From: Ptychodera flava
Taxonomy: Eukaryota > Hemichordata > Enteropneusta > Ptychoderidae
Length of the DNA stretch: 64,000 bases
NCBI RefSeq assembly: GCF_041260155.1
Contig: NC_091936.1
Span: 40,007,463-40,071,462 of the forward strand
Direction of reading: 5' to 3'
Below are positions 29,685 through 54,900 of this stretch, piece after piece (position 1 is the first letter of the stretch; the number at the start of each line of letters is the position of its first letter). The translations under genes and the position numbers were made by a program. The notes below the pieces were generated by a model, which saw only the letters and a list, made by a program, of their open reading frames with translations, did no database searches and had not been told where the DNA came from.

Positions 29685-30004
29685 GTTGGTTGTTGTTGCT
29701 AACCGTGGTTTTCCCACAATGCAAAGTTGCAAAGTGATGGTGCAGTCTGATCGATCAACCATATTAGGAGTTGTATATTTGCATAACAAATCCACATAAA
29801 GTAGTATTCACTTCTTGGTCTTTTGGCCAGAGGTCCATATCTTTCTTTCATGAATTTGACTTTGTTTGTACCGTCTATTTACTGTCTGTTCTGTGCTGCT
29901 TTGTGTCTATGTTTACAACTATTGTCTTACAAATTTTGACCTAGTGTTATTGGATTATGGATTGGTATGATTGCGATTATTCAGAACGTACTCCAGCCAA
30001 TCAT

Positions 30005-30881
30005 GCCACTGGATTTACCAGTCAATCGACCAATTTCTGGCCTTTGTTATGAAAATTATGACCTTTTCTTTTCAAGTGTAGATTTTGCGGTCAAAATCTC
30101 TATTTGGGGATACCCAGCCATATGAAAACATTACATCAAGGTCAAAACTTACTTCCAGCGCGAGAACAAAAAATTTCACCGATGCTTTTTTGAAATATTA
30201 AATTTCGATTTTCGCGTCAGCATTGCATCTTGACGATATAAAGATATACTGCTGACTATGGCAAGTGGCGAGTGACATAAAGATATGCGAATATGACCAG
30301 ACTTGTAGCGTTTACTCGACATCGACAGTGCAAAGTGGTACTATGATAGTATGATTTATATGTTTTAGCGATGTATCCGTCGGATTCGGCCGAATATCAC
30401 ACGAAACGGGCGTTTTTTGAGGCAAATTAAGTACCAGGTTTATACATGATAGATAGCTTGCTACTTTTCACAGTAAAATCGAACGTCGAAGATGACATGG
30501 TGGCATAATCCCTATACTAAATAGCCATTTGGTTTCCTGACTTTCTTTTTCTCAGGCATATGTACACACGTCTATGGGCGCATAGACGCAGAGCGGAATA
30601 GGACACAGGGGACTGTGGATTCCTTTTCCGCATCGCTGCGGTACGAATAAGAAATTTAAATTCTTTATCCGCACCGCTGCGGTGGGAATAACATCTTCCT
30701 TTCATCGGTGAAGTCTTTTCTTCTCGTCGAGGATGTAAGTTGGTAACGTCATAATGTGTTCATGTGGCTGGGTATCCCCAAACAGAGATTTTGAAACCCG
30801 AAATTTATATTTGAAAAGAAAGGTCATGATTTTCATAACAAAGGGCGAGAAATTAGTCGATTGACGCGTAGATCCAGTGGC
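30005..30881. mobile_element. 0.88-kb element with roughly 130-bp inverted termini
   Basis: The left end GCCACTGGATTTACCAGTCA and following (30005-30135) is inverted at 30755-30881, sharing TTTGTTATGAAAAT, TTGGGGATACCCAGCCA and other blocks with about 85-90% visual identity. Inside, CCGCATCGCTGCGGT and CCGCACCGCTGCGGT form local palindromes near 30629-30683. No coding frame and no clear target duplication. It lies between the divergent C10orf67-like and RBM45 genes. Confidence 0.75.
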
Positions 30882-30903
30882 GTTTTCAATATTAATTTAT
30901 GTA

Positions 30904-30973
30904 GATTTTTTATGCAAATGACAACTGCTAATATGGTTGATTTTTTATGCAAATGACAACTGCTAATATGGTT
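30904..30973. promoter_or_regulatory. 35-bp tandem duplication carrying two octamer motifs
   Basis: A 35-bp unit occurs twice at 30904-30938 and 30939-30973. Each has ATGCAAAT (30912-30919 and 30947-30954), the POU/Oct octamer. It is about 0.55 kb upstream of the RBM45 ATG. Function is inferred. Confidence 0.5.
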
Positions 30974-31496
30974 GATTGATCAGACTCTGTTGAGTTGATG
31001 TTTTGACCTGCTATTAAAAAGTGCAGTGATGCATGATGTAGGCTCAATATTTGCAGGTGAGACTGCACTTTTGGTGAAGTAGATAGTCAAGTTCTCCGTT
31101 GTTAAAAGCAAATGTAATCTGAACTTAATTGAAACAGACTACTTTTATACTAATTCTCAAGTTTGCATATCTTGGCTTGAATGTATTAAATCTCGCAATT
31201 TGCGAGATAACCGGGCGAGATTTACTGAGAAATATATTTATCGGTTCATTTAACAGTGAATTTGATGGACATTTTAAAATACGCACGAAATTTAGACCTT
31301 TGACCCACTGAAAGTAGACAATAACTGGTCAAACGCAGGCATCCACTAGATACATACAACTGAAATGAGATACATATGTATTTCCAACAGTAAATAATAC
31401 GGTGGTAAGTTAGGGGGTCTCATTTCATGCAGGGTCCTTCATGCTGGCGTGCTCCACTGTCTGTCTGACCTTTACCGTCTGCGCTGAGAGGGAGTA

Positions 31497-44850
<13,354 letters not shown>

Positions 44851-44870
44851 TGCCATCAACTTCACGTAGG

Positions 44871-46816
44871 GTAAGTATGCAAGTAAGTTTGAAGTGGGGA
44901 GAATATATGAATGCATTTGCCAAGATGGGAACAGGGAAGTATCAGATTTATGGGACAAACGAGCTTTTCAACATTATTCCACTTTTGAATTATATTTTCT
45001 GACACTTTAAAACAAACTTGCCACCTTTGGAGTTACTTTTGACAGTTATTGCACTCTTGAATGAGATTTTCAAACTTTATGTATGGAAAGGATAAATGTT
45101 GACATTTCCTAGATTTTTTGACCAATAAGTATCATTTCATTTATCAACTTCACCTTAATTTAGTGATTGACTTTATGATAAAATTCAGTGTTTTCCTTGG
45201 CATTATATAAATGCCAAAATCCCAGCAACTCTTTTCCAGTGATTGTCCTTTGCCAACCAGATCTAATACCATCAGACAGAAACTATGATTATCAAAATTA
45301 TTGCTGTGTCTGTGATTGGCCCAGTCCGTTCTCTTGGCTAATGTGATATGTCAATGATCCATACATGCTCTACCCTTGGAAAAAAAATTCGCACGTCACT
45401 ACATGCATTCATGCAGGCCTGGCTCAAAGGGGTTTTCATGTTGTTTGTAAATTGACCCAAATAGTTTTAAAATCCAGTGTGGTAGAGGGCACACAGTAGG
45501 ATCACTAGTTTTGCTCGCGTCATAACTGAGAACAAGACCGCAACACCCTGGCCAGCCGTCACACCATGACCTTTGAGTTGTCTTAGATTCTTGGTCTTGA
45601 TCAGCAGACGTTACAACAATGCCCGTTTAAAAAGTTGTTTCATGTCAGTCTTTTCAATTTTTTCTGAAGATTCAGAATCAGATTTTGGAAACAATTTCAT
45701 CTTCAGTGTTTAAACACTGTGGGTGTCAAGATTACACAAACTGTCTACACTTTGGAGTAGATTTTGAAAATATGTTCCAAGGAGAGGGGTTATATGCAGA
45801 TTGCCAGGGCAAAAATGCGAGAATGCGAGAAAGTGTCCATTTCTCGCTAATTTCTCGCAAATTTCTGTACTAGTGCAACTTGAATAGGTTGTCACTGGAG
45901 CATGAATGGGATGTGTAGCAGGGTTTCATGTACATAAGTATCAGATATATGATTTAAAACGTAGCGAAGGATGTTTTCAGAGTGTGTCTGGGATGTGAAT
46001 GAGTTACTTCACGGTTTGAATTCAGCCAGCAACAACAAATGGTTTCACTTTTGGTGACACTAGTTGATCAAGTCAACGTGAACTGTTGACACAGACATCC
46101 GCCATGTCTCTATTTACAGATACTAATTCTGTCACAGTTGCAAGAGCTGAATTTGCCTAGCGTCTCATCAACAGTAAGCATGATCAGCCTCAGGCAGTTT
46201 TCACTAAGGTCAAACATTTACTGCCAGTGAAAAAAGAACTACACATGGCATGTAGGTAAAATAATTATCATACGGTAAACAAATAATTTTGGATATATGC
46301 AACAATGGCCTGTTTATTTTGATATTATTGTCCATGACCTTATCTCATGGCACACTTTTGCAGATTGTCAATGTGCTCCCATCTTCTGACAAATCACAAA
46401 TGTTATGTGTTTTTCATGTTCTCATCAAAGAAAAGTATCGTTATAATCAACTTTCACCAGTAGATGCTTTCTTTATGGACAGCTTCAAATAGAAAAAAAA
46501 TGTGTTTTGTTAGCTCTCTGCAATTTCCCTTTTCCTGCAGTTTTGACTAAGGTGAAATATTTTACCATGACTAAAAAAACTTCTTATGGCCTGTTCATTG
46601 TATCTCCTGCCCATGCATGACAGGAGTGTGGTCAATATTTCGAAGCCTGCGCCAATGCACTGCTACAGCGCCCTCAATAGAAGGATTCTTACTGATCTTT
46701 TGTTTTGCTTTGGTTCTACTAGGGAAGTGTAATCGGCAGGGCCACACCTCCATGGTTACTTGCACAGTGAGTAATGTCAGCATTAACAGATGTTTAATGG
46801 CTTTTCTCTCCAACAG
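44871..46816 (+). other. RBM45: Probable intron in the RBM45 3' UTR
   Basis: Donor AGG|GTAAGTATG follows the stop codon by 20 nt. CTTTTCTCTCCAACAG at 46801-46816 is a strong acceptor. With the junction under 50 nt from the stop, the spliced message would be expected to escape nonsense-mediated decay. Read from splice signals only. Confidence 0.5.
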
Positions 46817-48820
46817 ACGTAACTATGACTTGACTGAAACTGCAACTTCAACTTGCGAACCGACAAGACAGCAGCAGATCAGAGACCAACCAACCTTTTT
46901 CTACCATTACACCTACCTACTACAGACTGGACTGCCCCCGACAGGAGAACCTCCTTCAAAAAAAAAAATTGTTTAAATTAAAAAAAGTATTTTTGGTGAC
47001 GGACAGAGTGAACCCGACAGACGGAGACTGCATCATGAAGCAACAACTGCCACTACAGGACGGCTTTGAAAATATAAACGTAGCAACTGCATACGAAACG
47101 ACGCACTCAACAAGACAGCCATTATGACGCAACAAATTATACAAACAAGAGATTTCACAGAAGACAAAGGGATAAATCGTGAACTTAATTAGTGCAATGA
47201 TGAGACAGCGACACAATTTTGAACTTCCAAATTTGAACATACCTGACTGACAGCTCATTATGTAAAAATAGAAATAAATTGAATGGGATTTCATACCACA
47301 CCACCAAGTACCTTCGTAACCCATGATGCAATACCATGAGTTTGAAAGTTTCATCATGTGAGATATCATCGGTACATGTGAGCCATTTTTTTTTATCTTC
47401 ATTCCTTTTCACATTGACTATTATTTCTGTGTTTTCACAACATTTTTTGTACAATCACATCTATCGTGGTAAATGGCACATCTACATAATCTTTAAAACA
47501 TTTTATGAAGGGCGGAGTCTAACCTGGATGACCTCATCACTGCTTACATGCCCAAAGACCAGGATAGTCACTGGCTGTGCCAGTGAGTGGGTCAGCTTTG
47601 GCTTTTGACATGCTATGTGTATGTTACTTTTATCCACAGTTGAAGCCATTGCTTTGAGTAAAAGTACATTGCACAGAATGTATGTTATTCAAATCAGTAC
47701 TTTGTTTGTGAAAACCAGGTATGCAATGCATTTTTTTCTGTATTTTCCACAAAAGTGATATTGTCGATATGCATTGAGAAAAGTTCATTGTGGTATGAAA
47801 GTTTTAATTTTCCCGATGTTTAAAACTTCCAGTCATTGCTTACTGTAATCATCTTCTTCCAAGTGTGTTGAGAAAAATAAGCACATCCATCTAGAAGTTC
47901 ATGAAGGATAGATCTGTAAGCAAGTTATCAGAGAAGACAAAGTTTTAATATCGAATAGAATTTTACTTTCTCTGTCATGGAAACATCATTTTTTGTCAGT
48001 CCTATTTTGTCCTGTTTTGAAAACAGAGTAAAGACATTTTGGAAAATTAAATTTATTTTAACAAGGCCTCTTGGATTACACAAATAAAGTGTACATATAT
48101 TTTTTTGTTTTGCTTTTCTTAAACATGGGCATGCATTCACTTTCCATTCACAAGAATAAATCTACCTCCACAAGGAACAGTAAAAGGCTAGTGTACATAA
48201 CTGAAAAGCCATTAATCCAGCAATTTGATTAGATTGTTTTAAGGAAAAAAAGAAAACTTTTAGTAAGATTATCCTTATCATTTTAAACTGGAAGAGCAGT
48301 GACAGTCCTCTGAACTTCACCATTTGCAGTTTGCTCTTTGAAAATGACAGATTCCTGTGGTCTCTCCACTGACATCTCACTTTCTGGACAGCACTCATGT
48401 ATCAGACTATGGTTGGGTTTTCACTTTTTCATGCTTATCTATTGAAGCCAGTTCCTGTTGTTCAGTGTCTGTTCTCAACAATGAGAGAGCTTCGTATGGC
48501 TCCATTTTCAGTGTTTTTAGTGTCAGTTATGTGAAACTTTTGTGAAAATAACGAAACTCACAATAAAAAACATTCTTGATTTGACTCCTGTGACATCAGT
48601 ACATTTCACAGGTATTTTTTTTGTCGTTTAAGCATTCATGTCTTTATCTTCTCTTGCCCCACGACCTTTGACCCTGGACAAAGGCAGGTAAGTCTGGATG
48701 GAAACGTTGGTCAAGGTTACGTTTGAGGACAAGAGGCAGTAGCTGTTTCATCTAAATTGTATGTCAAATCAAATGTTTCTGCAAAATTAATATTCAATAA
48801 ATCATTCATTTATTTGATGC
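46817..48820 (+). other. RBM45: Candidate 3' UTR exon of RBM45
   Basis: No coding frame is supported. AATAAA hexamers at 48083-48088, 48562-48567 and 48796-48801 could end the transcript. The extent is inferred from these signals. Confidence 0.4.
48796..48801 (+). terminator. RBM45: Candidate distal polyadenylation signal of RBM45
   Basis: AATAAA inside TATTCAATAAATCATTC. It is the most distal of three hexamers, after 48083 and 48562. Confidence 0.35.
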
Positions 48821-48999
48821 AACCTAAGCACTTGTCTCTCATGCTTATTTTTACAATACCCCTGCTCCTAAACACCTGAACACCAAAAATACTTCTCCAC
48901 ACCCAGACCTCTCCATAGTCACGTCTGTGTAAACCCCTCCATACCACTGGCCCTCCCCAACACTACTTAAACTTTCATGGCCATAGACTGACATAACCA

Positions 49000-51900
49000 T
49001 ATGTCCACACACCCATATTTGCCTCTCCATAATCATGTCTCTGGTTGTCTAATCAACTTTGGGAATAAAGATCTCTGTGACATATGAGAATCATGCATCA
49101 AGTCTCTGGTGCCAGTCTGAGTAGATAAGAAAGCATGGAATCTGCCTCTTTCCCTTTGATTTTTCAGCTGATCATAGTTTACCAAATATTTTTCATAGAG
49201 ACAATTCAATTCTAAAGCTATTGAAGTTTTTGAGGTATTGAAATACATACATTAACAGATTTCAACTGTGATTATGCCATTGCAAATGGTCTGATCCTTA
49301 AATTTCTTCAAGAAATCATGAAACCGCAAAAGAACGAAGTATCTAGGTTTCATTTAGAAAAAAATCACAGATCTATAGGGAACGTGAAGAATACCCTCAA
49401 AGGTTGTTCAACACAATTGATGGTACAGTTAAACCGTCAATTGTAGGAAGTAACAGCCCTTCGAAGTTGCACATCACGTTTTGCAAGCACTCAAATAGCG
49501 CCCCCACTATAGGTGCATAAAAAGTTTCATTGCCCGACTGATGAGGGCGCAGTGTAGATAACACTGCCTACAAAACTCAGATCCGCCGTCACTCTATGCG
49601 TGAACCCTTAATTCTTCGCACCAGTTTACTGTGGGTGTACTTTCTCTTGACCATGTATTTACAGTCATTTTGACGCGTCACTTTTAATGCTTATAACATG
49701 CCTCTCTGTCATCATCGAACAGTACTTTATTTCACAAATAAACACTGAAAAGACACACGAGGGTCTCCATGTATTGTCACGGTTTTAGCGATTTCTCGTA
49801 ACGTTTGAGCGGAAAGATATAATAGCTTGGTTCTGCAACTCCATGCCTAATGCTATTCAAAGGCTAGCATGCAAACGTTTCAAGTTACTGTGTCAATTTA
49901 CTAGGTTGTCCTGGCGTTCAAACATCTTTTCTCGGTCCTCCGTAACACAGTGGCAACAGAAACCAGAGACTCCCGGTCTTTGTTCCACGGCTAAAAAATC
50001 TCGGGATGTTGCGTTCCCTTTTGTTGCATTGACTGTACCACAGACGCTCGAGAGAGAAAAATGATTTATACGGTACCGAACTAAATCGTTCGCTGTCCAG
50101 TTTCGTGCAGGCGTGACTACTGCCCCGTGGTTCGAAGCGTTTCCGAGCCTCTCTTATTTCTTGATGACTGAGCCATGATGTACCACAGTTCGAGGGCCGC
50201 GATCCCATCAATCTCTGATTCTCGCACGAGTTCCTGTGTACATAGACTACCAACACGGAGATAGTCCTTTGAGTTCGTAGATAGCAAATCATTTCGTTTG
50301 AGATGACTTGCACCTTTAGAATCTTCACATCTATGTGCATCTACCGTACTGTTGAACTGCCGTGTTCGCTTCACGATTTGCGGCATGGCTGTCTTATAGT
50401 CCCGGACAGGAATGCATTCGTCAACGATAGCATTCTTCATGGTGCGCTGAATTGTGCCAGTTTGGCGAATAACTTGTATTTTCAACAAACCTTGAGAGGA
50501 TTAAGAATGTGTTGTAGTTGGCGGGGGAGGGGGGGGGTAAATTCACAAAAATGTAAGGAAAAGTAACCGCTAGCAGTTATCCCTTGAAAGTACTACTGTA
50601 GTTCAGTTGCTAGCAATTTCATTGCATATCACACGTGTGTCCATACAGGCCATATTGACAAGGTTAACGCTTTGGTTTTTAAGTGGAACACGAGTCGACT
50701 AATCTTCACGGGCGGAAAAAACATGGCCGGAGCTCATCAAACGTTACAGCCAGCATAAGCAGTCGTCTTAAAAATTAACAAGTCTCCCTTAATCGAAGAA
50801 AATCAACGAAAGCAGCTCTTCTAAGGTACATGCGAATGGATGAAATAGCAAGTGTCGTATGCATAGCACATGCCCCTTGTCTTGGTTTCCTCGCCTCATA
50901 CATAGACCCTTGTTTTCTGAAACCTCTTGGTATTTCGCAACCATGTTGCACCAGGACGAACGGCAATTATTCTTTAGTGCCAGGACCGTGCATCGTAAAC
51001 GCGCGACATATCGTCGTGTGCAGTGTCGTATCCATACCAATCTTACTACTTTCCATTTTGAAAATCTTAATTCAGTTTTACAAATCAACATTTCTCTCGA
51101 CTTTCTGTATTACTATTCCATAGTCAATTTTACAACTCTACTTCCTATGTCTCTTTCTACATTCTATTTTACATCTCACTGCTTGACCACCTGCTTCATC
51201 ATCTCACAGTTTCACAATCCCGCAACGCTACACCTCACAGTTCAAAATTATCACTCTCCATTTTAATTCTTCAAAATTTCATTTTACAGTTTGACAAAAA
51301 GGTCTTGCTTTTCGAAATTCCATGTAACACTTATCATGAAGTAGCATGGATTGGGCACCATAATCATCGCGTACACCTTATGCCCAAGGGAGATCACAAA
51401 CGTAAAATCGGTTCATCAGAAAGCAAATTGTAAGAATCAACACCATAGCTATAATTGGACGGAAAAATGACCTAATTTGTCGTCCCGGTGTAAGCAGCTT
51501 GATGTGTGATTATTCCATTACGGTGTTACAGACTATGCCCCCACCCCTTTCATTTGCCTTTACGCCGTAATCGGCTTAAGTTGTTGCGCGCTATTGTAGT
51601 TCCCCCTTCCAAGGAAAGTTGACAGAAATACAAGCACCAAATGAGATACACCTATGAAAGTACGTTTTATTTATTTAGCTTACGCCAGCGGAGAAAAGAC
51701 CTTATTTGTGTGCTTTGGCGTGGGAAGCTTTCGCCTCTTTGTTTTAAGGTGAATCACATGGTGGCTGTTGCGTCATCGCCTCTAAACAACCCTTTGACAA
51801 CGCATCTCTATTAAAAACCTATTTACCGGGCTTATCGGGCTAATTTTCTGAGACAAAGAAAATAATTTGGTCAGCGAGCGTGCTCTTCTAGTCCAGCAAC

Positions 51901-54900
51901 TAATTTCGCTTTCGCTCGAGACACTTTGAAGGTGCGCCTCCCAACAAGGGTGTTTGTTAATTGTCGAGATACCAGACTCGTTTTAGCAACCTGTCATACG
52001 TATTTTAGTTTAATTGAAAAAAATAAGTACTTCGGAGATTGTCTAATGTGAGCGATCATTAGACTCTTTGGGCAGACCCTTGAAGACATGACGTAATGCA
52101 AATGCACGCCCGTGCAACTATACTTCCTCCGTATCGCCAGTGAACTATTCTCGTCTATGAATTTTTCGATGAACTGGACCTGGTAGCCAATCTCAATGCA
52201 GTGAAGAGTGGCGGTACTTTCGATATTAAAAGTACAATGGATGGGGATTATATGTCAATTTATTTGCAGCCGTTTTCTTTTCCGTTCTTCCATCATGCCT
52301 ATCTCAAAACACAGTCTGACTGTAAAATTTGCTCAAAACAAGTGAAGGAGTCCTATCTTCGCTTGCATCTTATTTGCGAGTGAGTTGTAAGACATGAATG
52401 TATTCCAGTATCATAGTTGCGCATATTCATCAGCCGATCCCTTGCAACGTATGCACTCGTGACGATGCACACTTCCACAGCCGTGTGCAGGCCTCAAAAA
52501 CTAGGTAAATATTCTGTGATTCGCGACAACCGTGTTTTCTCTCTTAGTATTATAGGGAAGTCGCCCTCTTTATTCCGAGTTGTCAGATTTTATATGCACA
52601 ATATTCTTCTTACTTAATTATGAATTGCCAAATATATACGATAAACCACAGTCCCACCACCGAGAGATTGTGATGAAACCATGTTGACGTGTGTAACTAA
52701 TGTCTACGTAAACTCGGGGACAGTATACACATCAGAAATTACACCATGAAGAAATTCTCGTTTAAAACTGCCGGTAGTTCTGAAAGTTGAGCTGTAACCT
52801 CCTACAGCCACAGACAAGGAATTCTCTTTGTCCGTGATACTGTCGAACAAGTATCACACAGCAGAACATTTGCCAAGTTAAAATATGACCAAATATACTG
52901 TCAAATGTTGGCGACCTTCGAAAGCATGATGTTTTGCCCACACTGCTAAGCCTAGCTTCGGAGCTCTACATGCAGACAGTTCATATGATGGGTATCATAT
53001 CTGTCTCTGACACAATCAAGGCACTTCCAAAGACGGAAGACACAATCCGAACGGCAACAAGATTCATGATCACTGCACATCACACGAACCCCTCGCCCTA
53101 ACTGCCTGTGACAAAGAAAGAAAAGACTCAAAATTTTGTGAAATGTCCATTTGAATCGACCCTAGTCAGTCGATTTTGTTGATGTATCTCAGGGCCAGAG
53201 ACAACCGTTACCTAAGGGTGACCTTTCTGTGAGAAATCAATATCGCTAACGATCGCTCGCATATGTAATTTAATGGATCCTATCTTTTGAGTCGTTGAAG
53301 TGTAGAAAATTAGAATTCTTCTGTTGTGCGTGTAGACTTTTCGACATCTCCGCTGTCTCGGAAGTTAGATACGAGAGAGAGAGCTCGGTTGGCCAATACA
53401 TTGGTATTGGATGAGATACAGATCACATGAACGCTAACGGTGATTACGTGTGCTTTTGCCATCTTCCGGGAAATACTTCATTGCGACTGTTTCGGGTGTT
53501 GTCTACTCCCTGCTAATGATCACGCCTCGTTCATGCAAGGGAATGACACATACTCCTGCTGGCGTCTTCTCGTGCAGTTTGCAAAGCATACGATTCGGAG
53601 AAAAAATCTTGTAATTCTTGTAGTTACTGAAAAGTTCCCTTCAACATTATTTGATGGATCACGCACAGGGAAGTTGGAGCTTGAATTAGACTTGGTACAT
53701 GTATTTAAATAATGTTAAATCCTTCCTAGGAATCTTGTTTACAGACGCGTCATTGCCATCGGAATGACGAATTGCAAAGGCACGTCGGAATTGGCTAATT
53801 CCTTGACTAGACTCTTTTCATAGCGGGAGTATGTACCTTTCGGCCCGGCGACGGGTGTTAAATTTTTGTCAGACTTCCGCTTTCATAGCACAAGTGCATT
53901 TTTGGACATTGTTCAATTTATTGTGGATGTTCAGGAAACCATTGCGTCTTCTCTTCTGATTTTGAAGGTCATTCGCGTTCCAGGTGAGCTATTGTGACAG
54001 TCTGCAATCAATTGGTGTTTTTTTCTTTCAATTCTCTTTCCCTTATCGCAAATTTTATACCCCTTTCCCCAGCCACTGGTTTTCGGTGTACGAAAGTCAT
54101 GCATGCATTGTATAAAAGACAAAGTATTTACAAATTTGTTTTCAACGCGAATTCAAGTCCGAGTTCAATGTAAACTCAAATGTGAGAAAAGGCAGCGTAA
54201 ATATAAGCTACATAGTATGCAAGGGTCAACTTTTTGACATTGTTAAAGAACGCATAAAAGAAACCTAGGTATAGACACATGAAGACCAGTATTAGTAGCA
54301 TATAATAGCTCAATAGACAATCTATTCTACAATCCAAATATACAACTCCAGGTAACGGTGTCTATGCAGATACAGTATCCTGCTGTGTCATTAGCGTAAA
54401 ACTTCTATAATCCGTAAAATGTTCCTGTACAGTCACATATTGTCCCCAGAGTTCGATTTTGTAATCCGATCCGTCCATACCACATCTTCAGCTTATGAAT
54501 GACATCAGTGTTGTTCAATGTTTTTTTGACGAACAATAGGTGAATTTCCCAGGGTCCAGATTTTACAGCGGAAAAAAAATCTTCATTGATATAAGTACTC
54601 TGGTGTAAAGGGAAAATGTTCGTTTGGTTAAACGCTGGACTAATAAACAACGGACAAATGAAAACGAAAGTGATGAAGAAGTGCAGCGTTTAGCATGTAG
54701 TCACTGCAAGTTTGTTATTTTGGCGTCGGCTGTTACTCTTCCTCAATCTTTGCATTGGAAGTACCTGCATGGTCCTCTGCATGGTCTTTGTAACTTTGTG
54801 TAGTCGCTTTTTTTGGTGCATGCGTGTTGTTTGTTGAAAAAGGAAATTTCAGAGACCAAGTTGTTATGGTTAACATCTGTGACCAGTTGAAAAGCAACTT

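Noticed and set aside
29688..29705. RFX X-box at the C10orf67-like promoter
   Set aside because: GTTGTTGTTGCTAAC has the wrong spacing and a mismatched second half-site.
46617..46976. 119-codon plus-strand frame overlapping the candidate RBM45 3' UTR exon
   Set aside because: It crosses a strong acceptor at 46816, has no domain and runs into poly-A; better explained as UTR.
50830..51266. Overlapping open frames of 97 and 135 codons
   Set aside because: They lie over a pyrimidine-rich degenerate array; composition explains the lack of stops and no domain is visible.
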